Positions 37,795 to 47,784 of a stretch of DNA of 64,000 nt are shown here, piece after piece. The notes below the pieces were generated by a model, which saw only the letters and a program-made list of their open reading frames with translations, ran no database searches and was not told the origin of the DNA. The DNA lies in the NCBI RefSeq assembly GCF_001517425.1, contig NZ_FBWL01000171.1:62001-126000 (forward strand). The letters run 5' to 3'. The position numbers and the translations under genes were made by a program. The first letter of the stretch is position 1. The number at the start of each line of letters is the position of its first letter. The stretch comes from Clostridium sp. C105KSO13 (lineage in GTDB: Bacteria > Bacillota > Clostridia > Lachnospirales > Lachnospiraceae).

Positions 37795-38694
37795 ATGGAG
37801 GAAATAAATTTTAAAAGACCTGAATTGGAGGACAAAGATATTATCACAACCTATTTTAACAAAGCTCCCAGCAGAAGCTGTGAAAGAACCTTTAGCAATG
37901 TATTTCTCTGGTCCAGATTTTATAAAGTAAAGTATGCAATTATAGAGGACACCCTCGTGTTCCAGGATGAAGAGGCCGGACCGGCATTTACCTATCCGGC
38001 CGGAGAACCACAGTGTGTAAAAAGTGCACTGGAGTTCCTTATGAAATATAATGAAGAGCAGGGGTATCCTTTTAAGCTTTACCATGTAACTAAAGAGTTT
38101 TTCACACAGCTTGACGGGTGGTATCCGGGAAAATTCCGGGTAAAGTATGTTCGTGATGCGGCAGATTATGTTTATGATGCAGAGAAACTTTCTACATTAT
38201 CAGGAAAGAAACTGCACAGTAAAAGAAATCATCTCAATAAATTCAAAGCATTGTACTCTGATTGGAGCTATGAGCCTTTAAACGATACAAACCTGGAAGA
38301 GTGTTTTCAGATGGCTTTAAAGTGGCGGAATCTCAATGATGTCGATGACGACCCGGAAAAGAATGCAGAAATGAGTGTAACTCTCAATTCGCTCCGTTTG
38401 TATAAAGAATTGGGAGAAGTCGGAGGCATTCTGCGGATAAGCGGCGAGATTGTCGCATTTACAATCGGAGAAGCCATATGCGACGATACATTTGTCGTCC
38501 ATATCGAGAAGGCGTTTACTGATGCACAGGGAGCTTATGCCATGATTAACCAGCAGTTTGTGGAGCACGAATGCGTGGGCCGATATAAATATGTGAATCG
38601 TGAGGATGATACCGGAGCGGCGGGTCTGCGCAAAGCAAAACTTTCATATAAACCGATCTTTATGGTGGAAAAAGGAATTGTTACCAGAAAATAA
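37795..38694 (+). CDS. DUF2156 (phosphatidylglycerol lysyltransferase C-terminal-like) protein
   Basis: 299 aa. Two GNAT-like halves, with SRSCERTFSNVFLWSRFYKV at the N-terminus, the basic GKKLHSKRNHLNKFKALY in the middle and QGAYAMINQQFVEHECVGRYKYVNREDDTG near the end, are typical of DUF2156 acyl/aminoacyl-transferase-like proteins. It lacks the membrane domain of MprF, so lipid lysination is not implied; the acceptor is unknown. It is 14 bases upstream of an aminotransferase gene. Confidence 0.85.
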   Translation: MEEINFKRPELEDKDIITTYFNKAPSRSCERTFSNVFLWSRFYKVKYAIIEDTLVFQDEEAGPAFTYPAGEPQCVKSALEFLMKYNEEQGYPFKLYHVTKEFFTQLDGWYPGKFRVKYVRDAADYVYDAEKLSTLSGKKLHSKRNHLNKFKALYSDWSYEPLNDTNLEECFQMALKWRNLNDVDDDPEKNAEMSVTLNSLRLYKELGEVGGILRISGEIVAFTIGEAICDDTFVVHIEKAFTDAQGAYAMINQQFVEHECVGRYKYVNREDDTGAAGLRKAKLSYKPIFMVEKGIVTRK

Positions 38695-38707
38695 GGGAGG
38701 AAATGTA

Positions 38708-39895
38708 ATGATTTCAAAGAAAATGGAAAATATGGTCGCAAATAGTTCTGCAATCCGTGCTATGTTTGAAGAAGGCAACCGTCTGGCTGCAATTTACGGG
38801 GCAGATAAAGTCTATGATTTCAGTCTTGGAAACCCGAACGTGCCGGCACCTAAGGCAGTCCAAGATGCGGTCCGGCAGATATTTGATGAAGAAGATCCGG
38901 TTGTACTTCACGGCTATACAAATAGTAATGCGGGCTACCAGGATGTAAGGCAGTCTGTGGCAGAGTCTTTGAATGCCAGATTCCGGACGAATTTTGCGGC
39001 GAAAAATATTACCATGACAGTGGGAGCAGCAGGAGGCCTGAACGTAATCTTAAAATCCCTGTTGAACCCGGGTGACGAGGTTATTGCTTTCGCACCTTAT
39101 TTCGGCGAATACAGGAGTTATGCCGATAATTATGACGGTGTGCTTGTAGAGATATCTCCGGACACAGATAACTTTCAGCCAAAGCTTGATGAGTTTGAGA
39201 CAAAAATAACTTGCAAGACAAAAGCTGTTATTGTGAACACTCCAAATAATCCGACCGGAGTCGTATATTCTGAAGAAACCATCAAAAAGATGGCGGCAAT
39301 TCTGGAGAAAAAGCAGGAAGAGTACGGCACAGCAATTTATCTGATATCAGACGAACCGTACAGAGAACTGGCTTATGACGGTGTTGAAGTTCCTTACCTG
39401 ACGAAATACTATGCAAATACAGTGATAGGATATTCCTACAGCAAATCTTTGTCACTTCCGGGAGAGAGGATTGGCTATCTGGTTATACCGGATGAGGCAG
39501 CCGACAGTGACAAGCTTATGGATGCGGCGAACGTGGCAACCAGAATCCTTGGATTTGTCAATGCACCAACTCTGCAACAGAAGATTGTGAAGAAGTGTCT
39601 CAATGTAAAGACTGACATTTCTTATTACAACAGAAATCGTGAGACCCTATACAATGGATTAAAAGAACTGGGGTTTGGATGTATCAAACCTGAAGGAGCA
39701 TTTTACCTTTTTATGAAATCTCCTGTCGAGAATGAGAAGGAATTCTGCGCTGCAGCTAAAAAGTACAATATTCTTATTGTTCCGGGATCATCTTTTGCAT
39801 GTCCGGGGTATGTCCGTCTGGCTTATTGTGTATCTTATGAAACAATCGTAAATTCTCTGCCGAAATTTGCGGAGCTGGCAGCAGAGTATAAATAG
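38708..39895 (+). CDS. Class I/II PLP-dependent aminotransferase (aspartate-aminotransferase-like)
   Basis: 395 aa. The PLP lysine lies in GYSYSKSLSLPGERIGYL, with FSLGNPNVPAPKAVQ at the N-terminus, NTPNNPTGVVYS and ISDEPYREL. Specificity is not predictable from this; aromatic or aspartate substrates are possible. ATG 38708 follows GGGAGGAAATGTA. The histidinol-phosphate aminotransferase gene follows after 13 bases. Confidence 0.9.
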   Translation: MISKKMENMVANSSAIRAMFEEGNRLAAIYGADKVYDFSLGNPNVPAPKAVQDAVRQIFDEEDPVVLHGYTNSNAGYQDVRQSVAESLNARFRTNFAAKNITMTVGAAGGLNVILKSLLNPGDEVIAFAPYFGEYRSYADNYDGVLVEISPDTDNFQPKLDEFETKITCKTKAVIVNTPNNPTGVVYSEETIKKMAAILEKKQEEYGTAIYLISDEPYRELAYDGVEVPYLTKYYANTVIGYSYSKSLSLPGERIGYLVIPDEAADSDKLMDAANVATRILGFVNAPTLQQKIVKKCLNVKTDISYYNRNRETLYNGLKELGFGCIKPEGAFYLFMKSPVENEKEFCAAAKKYNILIVPGSSFACPGYVRLAYCVSYETIVNSLPKFAELAAEYK

Positions 39896-39908
39896 ATGGG
39901 AGCGGCAA

Positions 39909-40991
39909 ATGAAGTTAAATGTAGACCTTCTGAAAAATATCCGGCAAGTGGAGCCCTATGTACCCGGTGAGCAGCCGCAGAATAAGGTTGTTAAGCTAAA
40001 CACCAATGAAAATCCATATCCGCCTGCACCGGGAGTGCAAAAAGTGTTGCGGGAGCTGGCATATGACCGTCTCCGCCTGTACCCGGATCCGGCGGCAAAA
40101 GACCTGGTGGATGTACTGGCAGACTATTATCATGTAGGAAGCAATCAAGTGTTTGTGGGTGTGGGTTCCGATGATGTTCTGGCAATGTGTTTTCTGACGT
40201 TTTTTAACTCCGAAAGACCTATATTGTTCCCGGATATAACATATTCTTTTTACAAGGTATGGGCCAAACTCTATGGTATTTCGTATGAATGTCCAAAACT
40301 TGACAGAGAATTTCGCATACAAAGAGAGGATTATTACAGTGACAATGGGGGAATCATATTTCCAAACCCCAATGCGCCTACAGCTATATATGAGGATCTT
40401 GAGTTCATAGAGGACATTCTGGATCACAATCAGGACGTGGCCGTAATTGTGGACGAAGCCTACATAGATTTTGGGGGCAGGTCCGCACTGGAGCTTTTGC
40501 CGAAACATCAAAATCTCATAGTCGTGCAGACCTTCTCAAAAGCAAGATCCATGGCAGGTATGAGAGTAGGCTATGCAATCGGGAGTCCTGAATTGATTAA
40601 GTGCTTAAATGACGTAAAATATTCATTTAACTCTTATACTTTGAATCTGCCTTCTTTAGTTTCCGGAGTTGAGGCAGTAAAAGATGGAGAATATTTCGAA
40701 AAAACAACTGCGAAGATTATGGATACAAGAGAATGGGCAAAAGAAGAGTTGCATCATCTTGGTTTTCAGTTCCCTGATTCAAAGGCCAATTTTATATTTG
40801 CGGCACACCCGGATTACAGTGGGGAAGAACTGTTCCGGGCATTAAAGAGAGAAAATATTTATGTCAGACACTGGGACAGTGAAAGGATAGAACAGTATCT
40901 GCGGATTACGATGGGAACAAGAGAAGAGATGAAAATACTTTTTGAGTCTTTGAAGAGATATATAGGGAAACAGGGGGATTATAATCAATGA
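39909..40991 (+). CDS. hisC: Histidinol-phosphate aminotransferase (HisC-like)
   Basis: 360 aa. VVKLNTNENPYPPAPGV and LRLYPDP at the N-terminus and the PLP lysine in VQTFSKARSMAGMRVGY match HisC. It converts imidazole-acetol phosphate to histidinol phosphate. No other his gene is in the window, so a broader role (HisC-like enzymes also transaminate aromatic 2-oxo acids) is possible. Its stop overlaps the start of the next gene by four bases. Confidence 0.88.
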   Translation: MKLNVDLLKNIRQVEPYVPGEQPQNKVVKLNTNENPYPPAPGVQKVLRELAYDRLRLYPDPAAKDLVDVLADYYHVGSNQVFVGVGSDDVLAMCFLTFFNSERPILFPDITYSFYKVWAKLYGISYECPKLDREFRIQREDYYSDNGGIIFPNPNAPTAIYEDLEFIEDILDHNQDVAVIVDEAYIDFGGRSALELLPKHQNLIVVQTFSKARSMAGMRVGYAIGSPELIKCLNDVKYSFNSYTLNLPSLVSGVEAVKDGEYFEKTTAKIMDTREWAKEELHHLGFQFPDSKANFIFAAHPDYSGEELFRALKRENIYVRHWDSERIEQYLRITMGTREEMKILFESLKRYIGKQGDYNQ

Positions 40992-41497
40992 GTCATGCTT
41001 TAATGAATTGGTTTATCGTAAATTTGGGCGGCAAGGTAGGCAAAAAACTAATTGTTTTTATCATTTCTATGGTCCCCATTTTGGAACTTAGGGGAGGACT
41101 GCTTGCTGCCGGCCCGGCCTTTTTAGATGTGCAAAAATGGCAGGCGATACCCATTTGCGTTATTGGAAATCTGCTGCCGATTCCTTTTATATTACTGTTG
41201 ATCACAAAGGTTCTTGACTGGATGAAAGGTACAAAAAAGTTGAAGCCCATGGTGGAAAAACTTGAAAAAAAAGCCATGAGTAAAAGCGCTAACATTGAGA
41301 AATATGAGTTTTGGGGGCTCCTGATTTTTGTGGGAATTCCGCTTCCCGGTACGGGAGCTTGGACAGGGGCACTGATTGCTGCACTTTTGGGCATTCGATT
41401 CAAAAAAGCATTTTTCGCCATTGCGCTTGGAGTCCTTATGGCGGCGATTATTATGACCATCCTGTCTTATGGAATAATCGGAGGCATATTTGCATGA
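40988..41497 (+). CDS. Small multi-drug export protein (COG2426-type membrane protein)
   Basis: 169 aa with about four hydrophobic segments and the motifs MVPILELRGGLLAA and GIPLPGTGAWTGALIAALLG, characteristic of the small multi-drug export family. A transport role is a family name only; no substrate is known. ATG overlaps the hisC stop. Confidence 0.85.
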   Translation: MSHALMNWFIVNLGGKVGKKLIVFIISMVPILELRGGLLAAGPAFLDVQKWQAIPICVIGNLLPIPFILLLITKVLDWMKGTKKLKPMVEKLEKKAMSKSANIEKYEFWGLLIFVGIPLPGTGAWTGALIAALLGIRFKKAFFAIALGVLMAAIIMTILSYGIIGGIFA

Positions 41498-41554
41498 GTT
41501 TTTCCTTTCTTTATTTAGACTTTTTAAATATCCTTCACTGTAAATGCATATCCG

Positions 41555-41583
41555 TTGACACAGTGGGGGAAAGTTCGTATAAT
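41555..41583 (+). promoter_or_regulatory. Consensus sigma-A promoter of the orphan membrane protein gene
   Basis: TTGACA at 41555-41560, exactly 17 bases, TATAAT at 41578-41583: a perfect consensus, the strongest promoter in the window. The start codon is 28 bases after the -10. Confidence 0.85.
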
Positions 41584-41610
41584 AAGGAATTAAAGAAGGG
41601 AAGAAGATTC

Positions 41611-42069
41611 ATGAATGAAATAAATGGTGAGGAAAAAAGAAATCAGATCTGGAAAATAATAATGGCTGTTTCTACAGTGGTGATTATCTGCATAGCTGCG
41701 TTTTTCATAACGAAGTTTTTTATGGCCAATCCATTGGAAGGCAAATGGAGCAGCGAAGACACTGATTTGGTAATGACCATCCGGGGAGATGGCAAAGTGG
41801 AGCTCGAATGGCCGCAAGAGTATGAGGACGCAGAAGTGTCTGTGGTGACAAAATACAATCTTGACAAGGAGACAAAGACATTTACAATAAATGTTTCAGA
41901 AGAAGCACTAAGGGAGGCTGCAGAAGATTCAGACGACAGCGTAACCGCGGATACTTTAGAATCAGCGGCGAACCAGATGGAAGGCACCTTTGATTACAGT
42001 ATCGAGAACAAACAGTTAATTCTGACAGACAGGGAATACGGAGAAAAGATGGTCTTCGTTAAGAAGTAA
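41611..42069 (+). CDS. Membrane-anchored small protein of unknown function
   Basis: 152 aa. One N-terminal membrane segment (IWKIIMAVSTVVIICIAAFF) and an outside domain beginning NPLEGKWSSEDTDLVMTIRG, with repeated strand-like stretches and an acidic tract (EAAEDSDDS). The GKW...D...L pattern resembles lipocalin-like or DUF5640-type small domains of clostridia, but I cannot assign it. ATG 41611 follows AAGAAGGGAAG. It has its own consensus promoter and terminator, so it is a highly expressed single gene. Confidence 0.75.
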   Translation: MNEINGEEKRNQIWKIIMAVSTVVIICIAAFFITKFFMANPLEGKWSSEDTDLVMTIRGDGKVELEWPQEYEDAEVSVVTKYNLDKETKTFTINVSEEALREAAEDSDDSVTADTLESAANQMEGTFDYSIENKQLILTDREYGEKMVFVKK

Positions 42070-42074
42070 TGGGT

Positions 42075-42105
42075 AAACAGGGAAGACGTTCCCTGTTTAT
42101 TCTTT
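42075..42105 (+). terminator. Terminator of the orphan membrane protein gene
   Basis: AAACAGGGAA (42075-42084) and TTCCCTGTTT (42089-42098) with GACG loop, then ATTCTTT. Confidence 0.85.
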
Positions 42106-42142
42106 CATAAGGGGAAACATACCGGAGAAAGGAAGTGTGGCT

Positions 42143-43204
42143 ATGGGTCTTTTAAGGGAGAACACAAAGGAAATAAAAATAGGGAATGTGATAATCGGAG
42201 GAAACCATCCGGTTGCAGTCCAGTCTATGACGAACACAAAAACAGAGGATGTTAAGGCCACTGTGGCACAGATATTGAAGCTGGAGGCGGCAGGATGCGA
42301 GATTATACGCTGTGCAGTGCCTACAATGGATGCAGCACTGGCGTTGAAGGAGATTCGCAGGAAGATTCATATCCCACTGGTTGCAGATATTCATTTTGAC
42401 TACCGGCTTGCCATTGCCGCTATAGAAAATGGGGCTGATAAAATCCGGATTAATCCCGGTAATATCGGAAATGAAGAAAGATTGCGTGCAGTGGTGGAAA
42501 AGGCAAAAGAGTATAAGGTTCCCATTCGGGTGGGGGTCAACAGCGGCTCTCTGGAAAAGCATCTTGTCGAAAAATACGGCGGCGTCACTGCAGAGGGACT
42601 TACAGAAAGTGCTATGGATAAGGTGTCCATGATTGAAAAGATGGGATATGAAAATCTGGTCGTGAGCATCAAATCCTCAGATGTAATGATGTGTGTGAAG
42701 GCTCATGAATTGATTGCCGACAGATGTTCTTATCCTTTACACGTGGGTATTACGGAAGCAGGTACTGTATATTCGGGAAACATAAAGTCTTCCGTAGGAC
42801 TGGGTATTATTTTGTATGAAGGAATTGGCAATACAATCCGCGTTTCTCTCACAGGAGACCCCTTGGAGGAGATAAAGACTGCTAAGCTGATATTAAAGAA
42901 TCTTGGCCTTCGTAAAGGTGGAATTGAAGTGGTATCCTGTCCAACCTGTGGTAGGACAAAAATAGATTTGATACAGCTTGCAAATCAGGTAGAGAACATG
43001 GTAACGGACATACCACTTGATGTTAAGGTGGCTGTCATGGGCTGTGCAGTAAACGGACCTGGGGAGGCGAAGGAAGCAGATATCGGTATTGCAGGCGGAG
43101 ACGGCATGGGACTGCTGATTAAAAAGGGTGAGATTGTGAAACGGGTGAAAGAAGAAGAACTTCTTGATACTTTGCGACAGGAGCTGTTAAATTGGAAAAA
43201 CTAG
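42143..43204 (+). CDS. ispG: IspG (GcpE), HMBPP synthase of the MEP pathway
   Basis: 353 aa. TIM barrel followed by the 4Fe-4S domain with CPTCGRTKIDL and GCAVNGPGEAKEADIG. It reduces MEcPP to HMBPP in isoprenoid synthesis. ATG 42143 lies eight bases after AAGGAAG; a GTG at 42137 would be too close. Its end overlaps polC by 13 bases. The usual neighbours dxr and rseP are not upstream here. Confidence 0.96.
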   Translation: MGLLRENTKEIKIGNVIIGGNHPVAVQSMTNTKTEDVKATVAQILKLEAAGCEIIRCAVPTMDAALALKEIRRKIHIPLVADIHFDYRLAIAAIENGADKIRINPGNIGNEERLRAVVEKAKEYKVPIRVGVNSGSLEKHLVEKYGGVTAEGLTESAMDKVSMIEKMGYENLVVSIKSSDVMMCVKAHELIADRCSYPLHVGITEAGTVYSGNIKSSVGLGIILYEGIGNTIRVSLTGDPLEEIKTAKLILKNLGLRKGGIEVVSCPTCGRTKIDLIQLANQVENMVTDIPLDVKVAVMGCAVNGPGEAKEADIGIAGGDGMGLLIKKGEIVKRVKEEELLDTLRQELLNWKN

Positions 43205-46200
43205 GAAACGAGAAGATTTTTTTCAATGTCTTTCCCACATTAAAGGTGGAAGGTGACATACAAATGTTATTTCAGGATGTGGAGGTTCGGAAAATCTCCA
43301 CAAACTCACAACATGACTTTTTAAATGTACATATCCTCAGCAGACATCTGATACAAAAAAAGCATATATGGCAAATGGAGCAGAAGATTAAAGAGCAGCT
43401 CTTCGGAAACGTCAGAATTACTATCCGACTGGCCGAGCAGTATATCCTCTCTGAACAGTATACGCCCGGTACATTGATGATGGAATACCATGACAGTATT
43501 GTGCAGGAATTGAAGCAGCATAGTGTACTGGCTGGAAATATGTTTGAGCGGGCTAAAATACACATGGAGGGTACAGATATTTTATATCTGGAAATGAATG
43601 ATACCATAGTAGCCGAAGGCAAAAGAGAGTACATTGTTGATCTTCTCCATGAAATCTTTCGAACAAGATTTCATATGAAAATAGACATCCGTGTTTCCTG
43701 CCTGGAATGCCAGGATGATAAGGAACGCGAATATGATGAACAGAGAGTTCAGCAGGAAATTAATGCGATTTTTGAGCGCCGGGCAAGACAGAGGGGGGAA
43801 TTGCAGACAGAAAATGCAGATTCTTCTCAAAAGGATGAGAAGAAAAAGCAAAGCACTCAGGAGAAGAGAAATGTTTCTGCGAAAAAAGGCGGATTTAAGA
43901 GAAAAGAATTTTACAGACCATTAAAGCAGGGGGATGATCCAAGTCTTATTTTCGGAAAGAATTTTGAAGATGAGCCAATCAGTCTGGACCAGGTTGTCAG
44001 CGAAATGGGAGAAATTACAATACACGGTAAGATTATCAATTTTGATACCAGGGAGATCAGAAATGAAAAGACGATCCTCCTGTTTGCCGTCAGTGATTTT
44101 ACGGATACTATTACAGTGAAGATGTTTGCCCGCAACGAGCAGCTCCCGGAGCTTTTAGGAGAACTTAAGAAGGGGGTTTTTGTTAAGATAAAAGGAATTA
44201 CAACGATTGATAAATTTGACGGTGAACTGACCATAGGCTCAGTGACCGGCATCAGAAAAAGCAGTGACTTTACAGTATCCAGAGAGGATTTAAGTCCAAG
44301 AAAACGGGTAGAGCTCCACTGTCATACAAAGATGAGTGATATGGATGGTGTCTCCGAGGTGAAAGATATTGTAAAAAGAGCGCATGACTGGGGGCACCCT
44401 GCAATTGCAATCACAGACCACGGGGTGGTACAGTCTTTTCCTGATGCCAATCACTATATTGAGACACTGGATAAAGATGATCCTTTTAAAATTCTCTACG
44501 GTGTGGAGGGCTATATTGTTGATGATCTGACGAATATCGCAGTAAATGCCGGGGATGAGGACTTAAGTGGGACTTATATTGTATTCGATTTGGAGACCAC
44601 CGGTTTCAGTGCTATAAAGGATAAAATTATTGAAATAGGAGCGGTGAAGGTTGTAAACGGCAAGATTGTTGACCGATTTAGTACATTTGTAAATCCCAGA
44701 CGCCCGATACCCTTTGAAATTACAAAGCTTACAAGTATTACAGATGAGATGGTTATGGGATCCCCGGATATTGAGGTTGTTTTACCGGAGTTTCTCGAAT
44801 TTGTGGGGGACGGTGTTCTTGTGGCCCACAATGCTGGGTTTGATGTTGGTTTTATAGAGCAGAACTGCAGGTATCAGGATATCACGCCTCATTTTGTCTA
44901 TGTGGATACGGTGGCTCTTGCCAGAGTGCTGCTTCCCGCTTTGTCCAGATACAAACTGAATACAGTAGCAAAGGCTTTGGGTATTTCACTGGAAAATCAT
45001 CACAGAGCAGTGGATGACGCGGCGGCTACAGCAGAAATATTTATAAAGTTTGTGCAAATGCTTAAGGAACGGAATATTACAACATTAAGAGATATAAACC
45101 AGTTTGGAGATATGAATCCCAATGCAATCCGAAAAATGCCTACTCATCATGTGATTATTCTGATTCAGAATGATATTGGAAGATATAATTTATATCAGCT
45201 GGTATCTCAATCTCATATTACCTACTATAGCAGAAGACCGAGAATTCCCAAAAGTGCTTTGAATAAGCATCGGGAGGGACTGATTGTGGGCAGCGCCTGT
45301 GAGGCAGGAGAGCTGTATCAGTCCATTCTCGAAGGAAAGTCTCCGGAATTTATTGCCCGGCTTGCTGATTTTTACGATTACTATGAAATTCAGCCTCTTG
45401 GGAATAATAAATTTATGCTGGAAAGCACAAAACATCCAAGCATCAATTCTATGGAGGATCTCCAGGATATTAACCGGCAGATCGTGGAGCTGGGAGAGAA
45501 GTTTAAAAAACCTGTGGTGGGTACCTGCGATGTACATTTTCTTGACCCGGAGGATGAGGTGTACAGACGTATTATTATGGCAGGAAAAGGTTTTAATGAT
45601 GCGGACGAGCAGTCGCCTCTTTATCTGCGGACTACGGAGGAGATGCTAGAAGAGTTTGAGTATCTTGGAGCGGCTAAGGCAAGAGAGATTGTCATCGATA
45701 ATCCCAATAAAATCTGTAACATGATTGAGAAGATATCACCTATTAATCCAAATAAATGCCCCCCGGTCATTGAGAATTCAGAGCAGGATTTAAGAGACAT
45801 TTGTTATAACAGAGCTCATGAAATATATGGACCTGATTTGCCTGCGCCGGTGTCCGAACGACTGGAAAAAGAGCTGAACTCTATTATATCCAATGGATAT
45901 TCCGTGATGTATATCATTGCACAGAAGCTTGTGTGGAAATCAAATGAAGATGGATACCTGGTGGGATCCCGGGGTTCTGTAGGGTCCTCTTTTGTAGCCA
46001 CTATGGCAGGAATCACAGAAGTTAATCCTTTAAGTCCCCATTATTACTGTCCTAAATGCTACTATAATGATTTCTATTCTGACGAAGTTAAGGCATTTGC
46101 GGGGGGATGTGGTTTTGATATGCCTGACAAAGTATGTCCCGACTGCGGCGGGCAGCTTATAAAAGCCGGCTTTGATATTCCTTTTGAAACGTTCCTTGGG

Positions 46201-47691
46201 TTTAAGGGAGATAAGGAGCCGGACATTGATCTGAACTTCTCGGGGGACTATCAGGCAAAAGCGCATAAGTACACGGAAGTGATCTTCGGAGAAGGGCATA
46301 CGTTTAAGGCCGGAACAATCGGAACTCTGGCAGATAAAACTGCTTTCGGATATGTGAAAAATTATTATGAGGAGCGAGGACACAGAAAGCGTAAATGTGA
46401 GATTGACAGAATCACTCAGGGGTGCACAGGCATCAGAAGAAGTACCGGGCAGCACCCGGGAGGAATTGTGGTACTTCCCCACGGACATGATATTAACGAA
46501 TTTACACCGGTGCAGCATCCGGCCAATGATATGGAAACGGACATTGTTACAACACATTTTGATTACCACTCCATTGACCATAATTTACTGAAACTGGATA
46601 TTCTGGGGCATGATGATCCTACGATGATACGCACATTAGAGGAATATATTACATCGGATGCAATGGATAATGAGTACAATAAGGATAATCCTTTTATTGC
46701 AACGAATATTCCGCTGGACGATAAAGATGTTCTCTCTTTATTCCATGATACTAGTGCATTGAAGATTAAGCCGGAGGATATTGACGGATGTAAACTGGGC
46801 TGTCTCGGGATACCTGAGTTTGGTACTGATTTTGTTATTCAGATGGTTCAGGATGCGAAACCACAGACTCTTTCTGATCTGATTAGGATTTCCGGTCTGT
46901 CCCACGGCACCAACGTGTGGCTGGGCAACGCGCAGGAACTGGTAAAATCTGGAAAGGCTACGATTTCCACCTGCATCTGTACCCGTGATGATATCATGAG
47001 TTACCTGATTAATAAGGGGGTAGACAGTGCACTCTCCTTTACAATTATGGAAAGCGTCCGTAAAGGAAAAGGTTTGAAGCCTGAGTGGGAAACAGCTATG
47101 AAGGAGAAAGATGTCCCTGACTGGTACATCTGGTCCTGCAAGCAGATCAGCTACATGTTCCCCAAAGCACATGCGGCAGCCTATGTTATGATGGCTTATC
47201 GCATTGCCTACTGTAAAATAAATTATCCGCTGGCATATTACGGGGCGTATTTTGGAATCCGTGCCAATGCATTTTCCTATGAAATTATGTGTCAGGGAAA
47301 AGAAAAATTGAACTATTATATAAAAGATTATAAGAGAAGAGCAGATTCTCTCAGCAACAAGGAGCAGGATGTAATGAAAGATATGAAAATTGTTCAGGAA
47401 ATGTATGCCAGAGGTTTTGAATTCATTCCCCTGGATATTTACAAGGCAAAGGCAGCCAGATTTCAGATTATAGACGGTAAACTGATGCCGCCTTTGTCCA
47501 GCATTGAAGGAATGGGAGAGAAGGCGGCAGAGGCAGTGGAAGAAGCATCCAAGGACGGGCCCTATCTTTCACTGGACGATTTCCGTCAGCGCACAAAAGT
47601 CAGTAAGACAGTCATCGATTTTATGGCTGATCTGGGGCTGTTCGGCAATCTGCCTCAGAGCAACCAGTTATCCTTGTTTGATTTTGTGTAG
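43192..47691 (+). CDS. polC: PolC, Gram-positive DNA polymerase III alpha subunit
   Basis: 1499 aa. Order: N-terminal domain, charged linker (about residues 185-235), OB fold near 280-360, PHP domain with HCHTKMSDMDG near 376, inserted DnaQ-type proofreading exonuclease with FDLETTGFSA near 464, then the polymerase core with PDIDLNFSGDYQ near 1010 and zinc cysteines CPKC and CPDC before it. This is the low-GC Gram-positive replicase with fused exonuclease. TTG 43192 is the likely start, AGGAG seven bases upstream, inside the ispG end; the next ATG is 43264. Confidence 0.97.
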   Translation: MEKLGNEKIFFNVFPTLKVEGDIQMLFQDVEVRKISTNSQHDFLNVHILSRHLIQKKHIWQMEQKIKEQLFGNVRITIRLAEQYILSEQYTPGTLMMEYHDSIVQELKQHSVLAGNMFERAKIHMEGTDILYLEMNDTIVAEGKREYIVDLLHEIFRTRFHMKIDIRVSCLECQDDKEREYDEQRVQQEINAIFERRARQRGELQTENADSSQKDEKKKQSTQEKRNVSAKKGGFKRKEFYRPLKQGDDPSLIFGKNFEDEPISLDQVVSEMGEITIHGKIINFDTREIRNEKTILLFAVSDFTDTITVKMFARNEQLPELLGELKKGVFVKIKGITTIDKFDGELTIGSVTGIRKSSDFTVSREDLSPRKRVELHCHTKMSDMDGVSEVKDIVKRAHDWGHPAIAITDHGVVQSFPDANHYIETLDKDDPFKILYGVEGYIVDDLTNIAVNAGDEDLSGTYIVFDLETTGFSAIKDKIIEIGAVKVVNGKIVDRFSTFVNPRRPIPFEITKLTSITDEMVMGSPDIEVVLPEFLEFVGDGVLVAHNAGFDVGFIEQNCRYQDITPHFVYVDTVALARVLLPALSRYKLNTVAKALGISLENHHRAVDDAAATAEIFIKFVQMLKERNITTLRDINQFGDMNPNAIRKMPTHHVIILIQNDIGRYNLYQLVSQSHITYYSRRPRIPKSALNKHREGLIVGSACEAGELYQSILEGKSPEFIARLADFYDYYEIQPLGNNKFMLESTKHPSINSMEDLQDINRQIVELGEKFKKPVVGTCDVHFLDPEDEVYRRIIMAGKGFNDADEQSPLYLRTTEEMLEEFEYLGAAKAREIVIDNPNKICNMIEKISPINPNKCPPVIENSEQDLRDICYNRAHEIYGPDLPAPVSERLEKELNSIISNGYSVMYIIAQKLVWKSNEDGYLVGSRGSVGSSFVATMAGITEVNPLSPHYYCPKCYYNDFYSDEVKAFAGGCGFDMPDKVCPDCGGQLIKAGFDIPFETFLGFKGDKEPDIDLNFSGDYQAKAHKYTEVIFGEGHTFKAGTIGTLADKTAFGYVKNYYEERGHRKRKCEIDRITQGCTGIRRSTGQHPGGIVVLPHGHDINEFTPVQHPANDMETDIVTTHFDYHSIDHNLLKLDILGHDDPTMIRTLEEYITSDAMDNEYNKDNPFIATNIPLDDKDVLSLFHDTSALKIKPEDIDGCKLGCLGIPEFGTDFVIQMVQDAKPQTLSDLIRISGLSHGTNVWLGNAQELVKSGKATISTCICTRDDIMSYLINKGVDSALSFTIMESVRKGKGLKPEWETAMKEKDVPDWYIWSCKQISYMFPKAHAAAYVMMAYRIAYCKINYPLAYYGAYFGIRANAFSYEIMCQGKEKLNYYIKDYKRRADSLSNKEQDVMKDMKIVQEMYARGFEFIPLDIYKAKAARFQIIDGKLMPPLSSIEGMGEKAAEAVEEASKDGPYLSLDDFRQRTKVSKTVIDFMADLGLFGNLPQSNQLSLFDFV

Positions 47692-47699
47692 GGGTGTGA

Positions 47700-47705
47700 T
47701 ATAAT
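47700..47705 (+). promoter_or_regulatory. Possible glyA promoter
   Basis: Perfect TATAAT at 47700-47705 with a weak TTTGAT 17 bases upstream inside the polC end. The 79-base leader shows no recognisable riboswitch. Confidence 0.4.
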
Positions 47706-47784
47706 GCTCTTACTTGGCAAGGTGTTTTCGAGCTTAGTATTTATGGTGCAATGCTGACAATAGAATTCAGGGAGGAGAAGGATT

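Noticed and set aside
39909-40991. Histidine biosynthesis operon
   Set aside because: Only the HisC-like gene is present; the neighbours are an unrelated aminotransferase and a small exporter.
47706-47784. Tetrahydrofolate or glycine riboswitch before glyA
   Set aside because: The leader is too short and lacks the conserved cores of either class.
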